Positions 1 through 8,030 of a stretch of DNA of 9,106 bases are shown piece by piece (position 1 is the first letter of the stretch; each line of letters opens with the position of its first letter). The DNA is taken from NCBI GenBank assembly GCA_002412425.1, contig DHVB01000018.1:1-9106 (forward strand). Reading direction: 5' to 3'. This DNA is from Bacteroidales bacterium UBA5219 (GTDB taxonomy: Bacteria > Bacteroidota > Bacteroidia > Bacteroidales > ML635J-15). Under the pieces are notes generated by a model. The model saw only the letters and a list, made by a program, of their open reading frames with translations. It was not told the origin of the DNA and ran no database searches. A program made the position numbers and the translations under genes.

Positions 1-1
1 A

Positions 2-679
2 CGTTATCATGAAATTTTAGATAGTTTTGAGAAATACAGGAAATACAATAGATTACTAGATGTCGGTGCTGGGATTGGTTTGTTCTTGGAGGTTGCAAAA
101 GAGCGTGGTTGGGAAGTATATGGAACCGAATACACTCAGGAAGCAATAAATATATGTACTAACAAAGGTATTGTTATGAAGCAAGGGGCTTTAACAGAAG
201 AATTATTCCCTAAGGCATATTTTGATGTTATTACCTCTTTTGAAGTAATTGAACATACTTCATATCCACAAACAGATATTCAGTTAATATATGATTTTTT
301 AAAACCGAGTGGGATTCTGTATTTAACTACACCAAATTTCAACTCTATTGTGCGCCGATTTTTAAAGTCAAAATGGAATGTTATTGCATACCCTGAACAT
401 TTAAGCTATTTTACAAAGAAATCTATGCATTTTGCATTAACAAAAAATAATTTTAAAAAGTTATACTTAAAAACTCAAGGAATTAGTATTACAAGAATTA
501 GTACGAGTAAAAATAAATCTAATGAAAAGTTTATCTCCGCAACTTCACAAGACGAAAAAATAAGGATTTCTATAGAAAATAGTAAGTTCAAAGTTTTGAT
601 AAAAAATATAATAAATATAACTTTAAGCATTACAGGAAGTGGAGACACAATAAAAGCTCTCTATGTTAAAAAAGAATAA
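2..679 (+). CDS. Class I SAM-dependent methyltransferase, 5'-partial at window edge
   Basis: This is the C-terminal 225 codons of a methyltransferase of the Methyltransf_23/UbiG-like group. Such enzymes transfer a methyl group from S-adenosylmethionine, and in polysaccharide loci usually to a sugar or lipid-linked intermediate; the substrate here is unknown. The frame is open from base 2, so the start lies outside the window. The glycine-rich SAM-binding motif I (DVGAGIG) is at 59-79. It is followed by the acidic residue closing strand 2 in YGTEY, the FDVITSFEVIEH block (221-256) and the TTPNFNS block (from 326), which is typical of this group. A TTG at 80 could be taken as a start, but that would cut off motif I and is wrong. 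The end (GSGDTIKALYVKK) looks like a natural C-terminus. It converges on the next gene with only 6 bases between the stop codons. Confidence 0.9.
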   Translation, partial: RYHEILDSFEKYRKYNRLLDVGAGIGLFLEVAKERGWEVYGTEYTQEAINICTNKGIVMKQGALTEELFPKAYFDVITSFEVIEHTSYPQTDIQLIYDFLKPSGILYLTTPNFNSIVRRFLKSKWNVIAYPEHLSYFTKKSMHFALTKNNFKKLYLKTQGISITRISTSKNKSNEKFISATSQDEKIRISIENSKFKVLIKNIINITLSITGSGDTIKALYVKKE

Positions 680-685
680 ATCTTA

Positions 686-1690
686 TTATTTCTCAGATGA
701 TTTAAATTCTTTGCTTAACACAAATAAACTCGTCACAAAGAATGGTAATAATGGAAACTTATACCTAACTAATGCACCAAAATTTGCAGTTGCTAAACCA
801 ACACCAAAACCAAATATTATTACAAAGCTAAAAGAAAAAACTAATAATGGATCCTTAAAAACATTTACAAAGAACTTTAAAACACCCACTTTGTAAATAC
901 AATAAGCCAAAAATATCATTAGAAAAAGACTCTCTAATCCAGCTAATAATATAAATGGATTTGATGCTTCCCAAATAAATGGCCTAAAAACGCCGGATAA
1001 AATTGCAATTGGAGCTTTAGATAATATACCTGTAGGTGTAGCATCAAATTCTCCAATATCATAATAATTTTCCCCATATTGTTCTGAACGTATAAGATCC
1101 TGCTGGATAATTTGTGCTCTTTTTAAACTGGAGTCTAAATCGCCATAATCTCCCATAGATTTAGACACTTTATTCATTAAAAAACTAAAAGCGAATACTA
1201 AAACAAGCAAAATGATAGGGGCTATTAAAATTTTTAAAACCTGGGACTTTATAGTTTTAATTTGCCTAAAAAATACCCAAATAAACAAACCCGGAAGTAA
1301 AGCAGCAAAAATATAAGCCTTAATTTGTATAATAACTGTTGATGCTATAAAAAGATAAAGAACATATTTTAGTTTAAAGGATTTTAAAATAAAAAACTCA
1401 TAAAAGGCATAAATTATCCAGCCTATGGCAGAAATAGTAAGTGTATCTTTTAATATTCCTGATGACCAATAAATTAATGAAGGAAAATACAAAACAGCAA
1501 TAGCCAATTGTTTTTCGATCCCAGGATATATTTTGCACAATGTTTTATAAAGTTTCCAAATTCCTGTAAATCCAATTAATCCAGCAATTATAGAACTTAA
1601 TATGTATGAATTATGAGAAAAAATCATAAATGGGGTATAAAATCTGGCAACAAATACCGAATTAGGATCGCGCCACATACTGTAAATCAC
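686..1690 (-). CDS. Multi-pass membrane protein of polysaccharide-locus type (Wzy-like), 5'-truncated
   Basis: This encodes 334 residues with about nine hydrophobic segments (roughly residues 30-46, 62-80, 84-102, 109-127, 128-141, 152-171, 247-267, 282-300, 312-326) and a hydrophilic loop at about 173-220. The conserved-looking blocks FPSLIYWSSGILKD (69-82) and ATANFGALVRYKFPLLPF (about 300-317) recall Bacteroidota membrane proteins in O-antigen/exopolysaccharide clusters, often left as hypothetical or called polymerase-like. Repeat-unit polymerisation is an inference. The reading frame is closed by a stop (rc of 1691-1693) directly before a GTG at 1690; an ATG is at 1678. Neither is a believable native start, because the sequence opens inside a conserved-looking block (WRDPNSVFVARFYTPF) and the first membrane segments expected of the family are missing. 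The C-terminus is complete. It faces the methyltransferase tail to tail, unusual for such clusters, which mostly run on one strand. Confidence 0.75.
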   Translation of the reverse strand: MIYSMWRDPNSVFVARFYTPFMIFSHNSYILSSIIAGLIGFTGIWKLYKTLCKIYPGIEKQLAIAVLYFPSLIYWSSGILKDTLTISAIGWIIYAFYEFFILKSFKLKYVLYLFIASTVIIQIKAYIFAALLPGLFIWVFFRQIKTIKSQVLKILIAPIILLVLVFAFSFLMNKVSKSMGDYGDLDSSLKRAQIIQQDLIRSEQYGENYYDIGEFDATPTGILSKAPIAILSGVFRPFIWEASNPFILLAGLESLFLMIFLAYCIYKVGVLKFFVNVFKDPLLVFSFSFVIIFGFGVGLATANFGALVRYKFPLLPFFVTSLFVLSKEFKSSEK

Positions 1691-1990
1691 TTAAACCTAA
1701 CAACACTTAATGATGAAGAACTAGAATATGAATTAAAACAATCTAAAACTAAAATAGAAGAAGAATTAAACACAAAAATCTCTGTTATCGCTTATCCTAA
1801 CGGCGAATTTAATGATAAAGTTTTAGAATTTTCAAAAAAAATGGGTTATAATTTTGCTTTTAGCGTTGAAAATAAGTCGTTTCAAATTTCTGATAAGGAT
1901 TTTCAAATTATTCCAAGAATTTTGGTATATCATCAAAAGTTTTGGAAATTATGCTTACAATTTATAAAATTAAGAATTGAAAACCACTAA
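1613..1990 (+). pseudogene. Polysaccharide deacetylase (NodB homology), C-terminal fragment
   Basis: The open frame starts with ATG at 1613, but only the part from about 1676 looks like protein of this family. The first 21 codons are simply the antisense of the membrane protein gene. From 1676 the frame reads HTVNH, the metal-binding H-[ST]-x-x-H motif of carbohydrate esterase family 4. Next come LTTLNDEEL, a helix, and then AYPNGEFND (YPNG at 1793-1804), the usual third block of the YadE/PgaB-like subgroup. The catalytic aspartate motif (TFDD type), which lies before HTVNH, is absent, so this fragment cannot be an active deacetylase. Intact relatives remove N- or O-acetyl groups from cell-surface glycans. 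The residues before HTVNH (IAP rather than the usual IGS or IGA) place the break within a few bases of 1676. It is either a pseudogene or half of an assembly chimera. Confidence 0.8.
1670..1682. other. Junction joining two 5'-truncated genes
   Basis: Leftward of this point the minus strand encodes a membrane protein whose sequence looks genuine up to the WRD codons (1667-1675). Rightward the plus strand encodes a deacetylase whose sequence looks genuine from HTVNH (1676-1690). Both genes lack their N-terminal part here. No inverted repeat, target-site duplication or insertion sequence is visible at the join. The exact base cannot be fixed because a few bases could belong to either side. Confidence 0.65.
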
Positions 1991-2054
1991 TTCTCCTATC
2001 GTCTCTTTCAACTTTATAAATTTTTAACTCACTGCCTAATTTGTTACAATTTTC

Positions 2055-2085
2055 TTGTTTTTGTAATATTTTTGTAATATTTTTG
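2055..2085 (+). promoter_or_regulatory. Candidate Bacteroidota promoter for the large T9SS protein gene
   Basis: A TTG at 2055-2057 is followed after 20 bases by TATTTTTG at 2078-2085, an exact match to the TAnnTTTG -7 box of Bacteroidota primary-sigma promoters. A second exact -7 box lies at 2067-2074 and could pair with a TTG at 2041-2043 at a longer spacing of 23 bases. Transcription would begin near 2092, giving a leader of about 70 bases before the ATG at 2162. No Shine-Dalgarno sequence is seen, which is normal in this phylum. The region is very T-rich, so chance matches are possible. Confidence 0.4.
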
Positions 2086-2090
2086 TAAAA
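2058..2090 (+). repeat. Three tandem copies of an 11-bp unit (TTTTTGTAATA)
   Basis: Copies occupy 2058-2068, 2069-2079 and 2080-2090. The first two are identical and the third differs at one position (TTTTTGTAAAA). The repeat lies in the 171-bp gap between the deacetylase fragment and the large secreted protein gene, and each copy boundary creates a TAnnTTTG promoter box. Confidence 0.85.
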
Positions 2091-2161
2091 TTGTGAAGTA
2101 GCACCTTTTAATTTATGCTTACTCGCATTTTTGAGATTATGTGATGATTTAGAAATTTTTT

Positions 2162-5100
2162 ATGAAGAAACTATTTTTTACTTTAACTTTTATATTTGTA
2201 TTTTTATTTTCTTTTTCCCAAAGTGGATTAAGGATAGCACAAAACTCTAATAACCAAAACGTTGGCAATAGATTAGAACTTGCCCAAGCTAACTCTGAAA
2301 ATGAACTTGAAAACTCTATTAACAGACCCGAACTAAACCAATCACCGTTTGATGCCGTAAGAGGAAAAAAAGAAATTCCTTCCAAACGCGACCAATATTC
2401 CAAAACTTACCAAAATGAAGATGGAAGTTTTACCGCTTTGATTGGTGCCGGACCAATACATTACGACAACAACGGTGTTTGGGAAGATATTGACACGAAA
2501 ATCATCCCAAATGAAAACGAAAATTTCCCGTATAAAAACACGACAAATCTTTTTTCTTCTTATTATGGAGCAACTGCCCACAAAGGAATTAGAAGTGTAA
2601 CTCCCGAAGGAGAAGTGTTGGAGTTCCAAAATGTGAAAATGGCATGGGAAGTGAACGGACAAACCGTAAACAATACCAATGCAGCCAATTCTTCCGTTGC
2701 GGTTAATGAAAACATTGCCACTTATCCCAACCTTTTTGGAAACATCAGTGCAGAATTGACTTCCTTGGTTGGAAAAAGAGAATTGAATTATGTGATACCT
2801 AATGCACAAGCACTCTCTAATGCACCTGAAAATGCAGAATATCTTGTTTTTACAGAAGAAATTACTTTACCGACAAATTGGATAGCCACTTCTACCGACA
2901 GAGGAATTGAAGTCAAAGACAACACGGGAGAAGTGATTTACCTTTACCCAAAACCGGTTTCTACTGATGCAAATTTGACACCAAGACAAGAAGAAAATAC
3001 CATTTATGAAATGCACCAAAATGGAACTGTTTTGACTTTAAAAACAAAGGTCAAAACAGAATGGTTGCTGAGTGAGGAAAGGGTGTTTCCTGTGAATGTG
3101 GATCCGACAACGAACAGTTTTGTAAACAATAATGGAGTTTCGACCACAGGAGTAGTTAATTCTGTTGGGTTTATTACAGGACTTAACGATGATTTAGCAT
3201 CTGGTTATGGACCGGAGGGAATTGACAATATCAATGGTTACGCAAAATATAATATTTCTGCAATTCCCACAGGTTCTACAGTCTCAAATGCTGTGTCATG
3301 GACATGGGTTACATCTAATAATACATACACGGGTAATGGTCATGCATGGGCCAGTTGTTTTGTAGATCCGCATACGGCTTCAGGTGCTACTATCTATCAG
3401 CAAGGTTCATCTTTGTACTGGAACGCTAATCCTTATCAATACACAGGTAATTTAAGTCAAACACTAAATGCCACCGCAAGAACTGATTTACAAAACGCAT
3501 TAAATCAGGGTTGGTTTGCGATGCTATTATATCCTATTGGTCAAAACTGGTATTACAATGAATGGATGCAAGTAAAAGGAAGAACTGGAGGGACTGCGAC
3601 CGGAGGTTCTAATCAATACCGCCCATATTTAGCCATCACCTATACCGCACCTGCTGGGCCTCCTTCTTGTGCCACGCTCATTGGTCCACAAGATAACGCC
3701 ACCGGAATCGGTCAATCAGGTTTAATTGCGTGGAATGTTGTTGGAGGTGCGACAAGTTATGATGTTTATTTTGGAACAGATTCTAATCCGCCATTGGTGG
3801 CATCCAATCAAACAGGAACAACATATACTGTTGGTCCTTGTCTTTTGCCAAACACCATTTATTATTGGAAAGTTATAGCGAAAAATGCTAACGGCTCTGC
3901 CACTGGTTGTTCGACATGGAAATTTACAACGGATGGGAAATTACATATTTATCAAAATAATTTCAATAATGCCAACCCAGGTTTTTTTGGTACTTCAGGT
4001 GCTTCTGTAGATGGTTGGTACACAAATAATAACTCCGCTACAGTTGACGCTTGGAATAATGAATATAACAACACTTGGACAGTAGGAAACGGACCAAATG
4101 CAATTGATGGATATTCTGTTGGTGTTTCTGCTTTATACAATGGGGGATTAGGAGGTAATTATTTCCAATATTGGTCTGATTTAGGTGAAATTCACCGTTG
4201 GATTTATCGCCCATTTGACATGAGAGGTTTAAGAGATATCGAGGTTTCTTTCCGTTGGAAAGCTGGTGGTGAAGCCAATGAAGATTATGGTTCGGTAATT
4301 ACTTCTATCAATGGAGGTGCCAACTGGCTGATGGACGTACAAGGAGGTTTAAATAATGATGGTAAATATTGGAACTCTTCATCTACTATTCGTTCACAAA
4401 CTATTGTTTTTCCTGAAAACAGAAATAACCAGCAAAGTTTTCAATTGGGCTTCAAATGGGATGATTTAAGTGGAAATGAAATTTCACAAGACCCATCTTT
4501 TGTTGTTGATGATATTGTTGTAAAAGCCTGTCCTTATGAAGGAGTAATTAGCTCTGACAAAGTAGCTTCAGGAGTTTTTGAATGGACACCACCGAATCCA
4601 AATACACAAACTTCTTTAACGGTTGGAGGTTCTCATTCTTGTGCAATGTATCAATGGGAACAGTCCACAAATAATGGAGCAACTTGGACGAATATTTCAG
4701 AAGCTACAAGTAGCAGTTATATCACACCAAGCGACTTAACAGTAACAACATTATATCGAGCAAAAGTTTATTATGGAACAGGTTGTACAGGTGCGTATCA
4801 AGAAAATGCTTTTAAAGTAAATATCGCTGTTCCGATGACTTGTGCTTCACTTACTAATTTAAATGTCCAACTTGGAAATCCTTTCAACGGAGCAAATCAT
4901 TATATTGGTTTTTCTTGGGACCCATTAACTGGAGCAACAGGCTACGATATTCAGTATTCTGCCGACAATTCAACATGGTTTAATGCTTCTCCAGCTTCTG
5001 TTTCAACAAACTTTGCTTCACTAAATATGGGAGATTACCCCAACGAAAGATACTGGTTCCGTGTGCGTGCAAAAAACGCTACGCAAACGTGCGATTGGAC

Positions 5101-7915
5101 GTATTCAGACCCAATTTACACAGCTTGTGATATGCCAAGTACTCCGCTTTTATCCAATGCCGTAGGAAATAGTTTGGATTTAACCATTCAACCCGAACTT
5201 CCTGTTGCCAATCCAAGTCATACGGAATATGCTATTTATTGTGAAACAACAGGACAATACGTACAAGCAGATGGTTCTCTTGGTTCAAATCCTGTATGGC
5301 AAACAAATGCACAATGGGGAACGATGACCGTTGGTGGTTTAACAACAAGCACAAACTACTGTTTTTATGTCATGGCTAAAAATGGAGACGGACACATTGT
5401 CGGTGCACCTGAAAATAGCGGGAATACGTTGATAACACAAACTTTTGATAGCAATATCTTAACAACAGGTAGTTCTGCTCCAACAAATACTTGGTTTGCA
5501 CCCAATTCAAATTCGCCAATAGTATGGAACAATACAGAAGGTTGTCCTTCCGGTGGCGGTTCTATCGGTTACAATGCGAATTGGAATAGCTTCTGGGGGA
5601 ATTTCGTGAGATTACCTGCTCAAAACTTTACAGGAGTTGATGAAGCGGTGATGACTTTTGATTTAACCAACTCATTCACGGCAGGGGAAACAAATAATAA
5701 TTTTAGATTGTATATCCATGATGGTGATTCTTATCAAAACCCACCAACAACTGTTGAAGTAGGAGGAAACACATATACCCAACAAGGAATAAATAATTAT
5801 TTCTATTTGTTCGATGTCGCACGAACTTGTGAACCGGTTACGGTTACTTATGACCTTTCGGGACTTGCCAACAAATCAAGTTTATTGTTTTACATTGAAG
5901 TGAACTCGGGATACAACGACAGCAATCCATTCTATTTTTATGTTGATAATATTACTTTATCAGAATATATAGAATCGTCTGTTCCAAAGGAATGTATAAC
6001 AATTTTAGCGACTCCGGTTCCTACTTTCCATGATTATGGTAGTACGGTTCCGTTAAATTTCAACAACAGTAAAATCAATCAAGATAAAGCCTTGTTCCGT
6101 TTAAGTCATCCTGGAAGTACAGCAGCCACAAAATACGAAATCCAAGTGAGTCCAAATGTGGATTTCACTGGAACACCTTGGTCGCACGTTTATACTGATA
6201 ATTACACCGCACAAACGCAAGCCAACTTCACTTTTGATGAAACGGAAGGCAATTTGATAGATGGAGCAACCTATTATGTTCGAGCAAGAGTAGATGTAGG
6301 CGAAGGATGGGGCGCATGGACAACAAAAACATATTCGTTTACCTATGTTACAGACGATATTGTGGAATGGTTTCAAACGACAACACCTCAGTTTGTTACG
6401 GGAATCTTAGATAACGTGGAAAGCACAAACGATGAAGCAAGACAGATTGTTTCCGGTGGAGGAGGTTCAAATCCCGTTACAAATGGAAATTTTGCCACTA
6501 ATTTAAGCGGTTGGACGATAACAACTCCTTATGGAACATCAAATATGGAAGCGGAAAGAATAGGTTCTTCCGATTCCTATTGTTCGGGATCGTGTGATCC
6601 GCTTCCGGGAACAACAAATCTCAGAATGGGTTCTCCCGATTTTGGAACGGCAACGAATAATTTTGCGGGTGAATCCATTATCGTTGCCCAACAAGTGGAT
6701 TTAACAGGAATTGATGAAATCTCTTTTGATGTAGCAGTTTATTATAACTTAGGAAGTTCTTTTTATGATGAAGCAAGTACAGTTCTCAAATTCGTTGTTG
6801 GAGGAACATTGACAGATGCAAGCGGAGATGCGACCACGATTCAAACACAGCCTGCTTCTTATTCTTACAGTGGCGTTTCAACGAGAACAATAGACGTCTC
6901 AGGTTATTCAGGAAACCAAGTCATTAAATTTGTTCTAACTTACAACAATAGTTGGCATGGAAACGGTGCCATCCGTTATTACATTGGAGGTGTCGGCAGT
7001 AATTTAGGAAATGGTGGTGGTGGTATTGTTGGTGCGTCCTCTCCATTTGGTACGGGAAGCATCACTTCTCCGGCGATTTACAAGTCTTCTTTTCCTACAA
7101 CGGAGTCAAATTACTATACAGAATTGTATTGGACACAAGAAATCCACAGTTCTTTGGTGATGGCAATGCAACGATACGATGGAGGAAGCTCTTCTTGGGT
7201 TGATGTTGCAGGATATGATAACATTACTTTCCCAACATCTGGATATAAAACCTATGATATTTCCGCAATGCCTGTTTATGATTCCATTCGTATAAAAGCG
7301 ACAATGGAAGGCTCTAACCAAGTCAAACTCTTTGATTGGGGCGTTCGTTTGGACAAGAGCACTCCTTTGCCTGTAAAACTTTTAAATTTTAATGCAATTT
7401 GTAGTGATAATAAAATTAATTTTTCGTGGTCAACTGCTAGCGAAACAAATTCCGACTTTTTTGAAATATTCGAAACTGCCGATTTTAAAAGTTTTGAGCT
7501 TATAGCTAAAATTCCGGCAGCCGGTTTTTCGTCGATTATCACTAATTATGAATATATCGCAAAGGCAAAGTCAAGAAAAACTTATTTTCAACTAAGGCAA
7601 CATGATTTTGACGGAAAAATGGAAATTTTATCAAATATTTTTGTCGATTGCACAGCAGAACAAGATAATGAAATTTATATTTACCCAAATCCTAATAAAG
7701 GCGAAGAGATAATTATTGCAAGTAATTCGGAAATTTTTGAAGCTATAATCCTAATTTACGATGCAGCCGGAAGATTGGTTAAAGAGTTCATTTTCAAAGA
7801 CTTTGGCATAGAAAATAAAATAATATTCAAACCTAAATTAGAGCCGGGAGTTTATTTGCTAGTCGTGAAAAATTTAGAAAAAGAATATAAACAATTTAAA
7901 TTTATAGTAAATTAA
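2162..7915 (+). CDS. Large secreted mosaic protein with T9SS type A sorting domain
   Basis: This is a 1917-residue exported protein. A signal peptide (MKK, then F/L-rich, cleavage near residue 19-20) directs Sec export. Residues about 75-315 resemble the N-terminal region of RHS/WapA-like proteins (SKTYQNEDGSF, PIHYDNNGVWEDID, ending WLLSEERVFPVNVDPT). A DNRLRE-like jelly roll follows (about 316-498), then an FN3 (500-590), a MAM/jelly-roll-like module (593-790), an Ig-like module (792-890), two FN3 modules (892-989, 990-1090), a second jelly roll (1094-1281), an FN3-like module (1282-1397) and a split module interrupted by a third jelly roll (insert 1436-1617). A PLPVKLLNF...WSTASETN module starts at about 1735. 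The final 80 residues are the T9SS type A domain (IYPNPNKG at 1840-1847, LEPGVYLL at 1893-1900), removed or used for surface anchoring after outer-membrane passage. No RHS repeats or catalytic motif are seen; a role in adhesion or glycan binding is inferred. Domain borders are approximate. The downstream neighbour is also exported. Confidence 0.92.
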   Translation: MKKLFFTLTFIFVFLFSFSQSGLRIAQNSNNQNVGNRLELAQANSENELENSINRPELNQSPFDAVRGKKEIPSKRDQYSKTYQNEDGSFTALIGAGPIHYDNNGVWEDIDTKIIPNENENFPYKNTTNLFSSYYGATAHKGIRSVTPEGEVLEFQNVKMAWEVNGQTVNNTNAANSSVAVNENIATYPNLFGNISAELTSLVGKRELNYVIPNAQALSNAPENAEYLVFTEEITLPTNWIATSTDRGIEVKDNTGEVIYLYPKPVSTDANLTPRQEENTIYEMHQNGTVLTLKTKVKTEWLLSEERVFPVNVDPTTNSFVNNNGVSTTGVVNSVGFITGLNDDLASGYGPEGIDNINGYAKYNISAIPTGSTVSNAVSWTWVTSNNTYTGNGHAWASCFVDPHTASGATIYQQGSSLYWNANPYQYTGNLSQTLNATARTDLQNALNQGWFAMLLYPIGQNWYYNEWMQVKGRTGGTATGGSNQYRPYLAITYTAPAGPPSCATLIGPQDNATGIGQSGLIAWNVVGGATSYDVYFGTDSNPPLVASNQTGTTYTVGPCLLPNTIYYWKVIAKNANGSATGCSTWKFTTDGKLHIYQNNFNNANPGFFGTSGASVDGWYTNNNSATVDAWNNEYNNTWTVGNGPNAIDGYSVGVSALYNGGLGGNYFQYWSDLGEIHRWIYRPFDMRGLRDIEVSFRWKAGGEANEDYGSVITSINGGANWLMDVQGGLNNDGKYWNSSSTIRSQTIVFPENRNNQQSFQLGFKWDDLSGNEISQDPSFVVDDIVVKACPYEGVISSDKVASGVFEWTPPNPNTQTSLTVGGSHSCAMYQWEQSTNNGATWTNISEATSSSYITPSDLTVTTLYRAKVYYGTGCTGAYQENAFKVNIAVPMTCASLTNLNVQLGNPFNGANHYIGFSWDPLTGATGYDIQYSADNSTWFNASPASVSTNFASLNMGDYPNERYWFRVRAKNATQTCDWTYSDPIYTACDMPSTPLLSNAVGNSLDLTIQPELPVANPSHTEYAIYCETTGQYVQADGSLGSNPVWQTNAQWGTMTVGGLTTSTNYCFYVMAKNGDGHIVGAPENSGNTLITQTFDSNILTTGSSAPTNTWFAPNSNSPIVWNNTEGCPSGGGSIGYNANWNSFWGNFVRLPAQNFTGVDEAVMTFDLTNSFTAGETNNNFRLYIHDGDSYQNPPTTVEVGGNTYTQQGINNYFYLFDVARTCEPVTVTYDLSGLANKSSLLFYIEVNSGYNDSNPFYFYVDNITLSEYIESSVPKECITILATPVPTFHDYGSTVPLNFNNSKINQDKALFRLSHPGSTAATKYEIQVSPNVDFTGTPWSHVYTDNYTAQTQANFTFDETEGNLIDGATYYVRARVDVGEGWGAWTTKTYSFTYVTDDIVEWFQTTTPQFVTGILDNVESTNDEARQIVSGGGGSNPVTNGNFATNLSGWTITTPYGTSNMEAERIGSSDSYCSGSCDPLPGTTNLRMGSPDFGTATNNFAGESIIVAQQVDLTGIDEISFDVAVYYNLGSSFYDEASTVLKFVVGGTLTDASGDATTIQTQPASYSYSGVSTRTIDVSGYSGNQVIKFVLTYNNSWHGNGAIRYYIGGVGSNLGNGGGGIVGASSPFGTGSITSPAIYKSSFPTTESNYYTELYWTQEIHSSLVMAMQRYDGGSSSWVDVAGYDNITFPTSGYKTYDISAMPVYDSIRIKATMEGSNQVKLFDWGVRLDKSTPLPVKLLNFNAICSDNKINFSWSTASETNSDFFEIFETADFKSFELIAKIPAAGFSSIITNYEYIAKAKSRKTYFQLRQHDFDGKMEILSNIFVDCTAEQDNEIYIYPNPNKGEEIIIASNSEIFEAIILIYDAAGRLVKEFIFKDFGIENKIIFKPKLEPGVYLLVVKNLEKEYKQFKFIVN

Positions 7916-7927
7916 CATATTAAATAA

Positions 7928-7935
7928 TATATTTG
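7928..7935 (+). promoter_or_regulatory. Possible -7 box (TATATTTG) upstream of the second exported protein
   Basis: This is an exact TAnnTTTG match about 95 bases before the ATG at 8031. I see no TTG at the expected distance upstream, so it may be a chance match in AT-rich sequence. It would allow the downstream gene to be transcribed separately from the large T9SS protein. Confidence 0.2.
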
Positions 7936-7941
7936 CAACAT

Positions 7942-7976
7942 GTTTTTGGTTTTTAAAAAAATTTAATTCCAAAAAC
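7942..7976. terminator. Inverted repeat after the large T9SS gene, weak terminator candidate
   Basis: GTTTTTGG at 7942-7949 is perfectly complementary to CCAAAAAC at 7969-7976, with a 19-base A/T loop between them. It starts 26 bases after the stop codon, a usual place for a terminator. However, the stem is A/T-rich and is not followed by a run of T, so intrinsic termination is doubtful. It could instead be a transcript-stabilising hairpin. Confidence 0.3.
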
Positions 7977-8030
7977 TTGGAGACACAGAAAATTATCATA
8001 TTTATGAAAAACTGATCGAATTTTAAGTAT

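Noticed and set aside
80..679. Methyltransferase read as starting at TTG 80
   Set aside because: The frame is open to base 2, and the SAM-binding motif DVGAGIG lies at 59-79, just before that codon. The true start is upstream of the window.
663..896. 77-codon plus-strand open frame
   Set aside because: It is the antisense of the C-terminal coding part of the membrane protein gene, is low in complexity and has no recognisable motif.
680..1676. Invertible (phase-variable) DNA segment
   Set aside because: I could not find inverted repeats at the two ends, there is no recombinase gene in the window, and flipping the segment restores neither truncated gene.
1991..2161. Possible small RNA, riboswitch or terminator in the intergenic gap
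   Set aside because: Apart from the tandem repeat and promoter-like boxes I see no strong hairpin or conserved aptamer core. The T-rich stretches alone are not evidence.
2342..2809. 155-codon minus-strand open frame
   Set aside because: It lies opposite the large T9SS gene, has a biased composition typical of a shadow frame, and has no upstream signals. The same holds for the short minus-strand frames at 2149-2403, 3952-4140, 6101-6376, 7106-7321 and 7276-7542.
7757..7777. YDAAGRL resembling an RHS/YD repeat
   Set aside because: It is a single occurrence inside the T9SS type A domain, where Y/F-D-x-x-G-R/K is a normal core motif. No second copy exists, so it does not indicate an RHS core.
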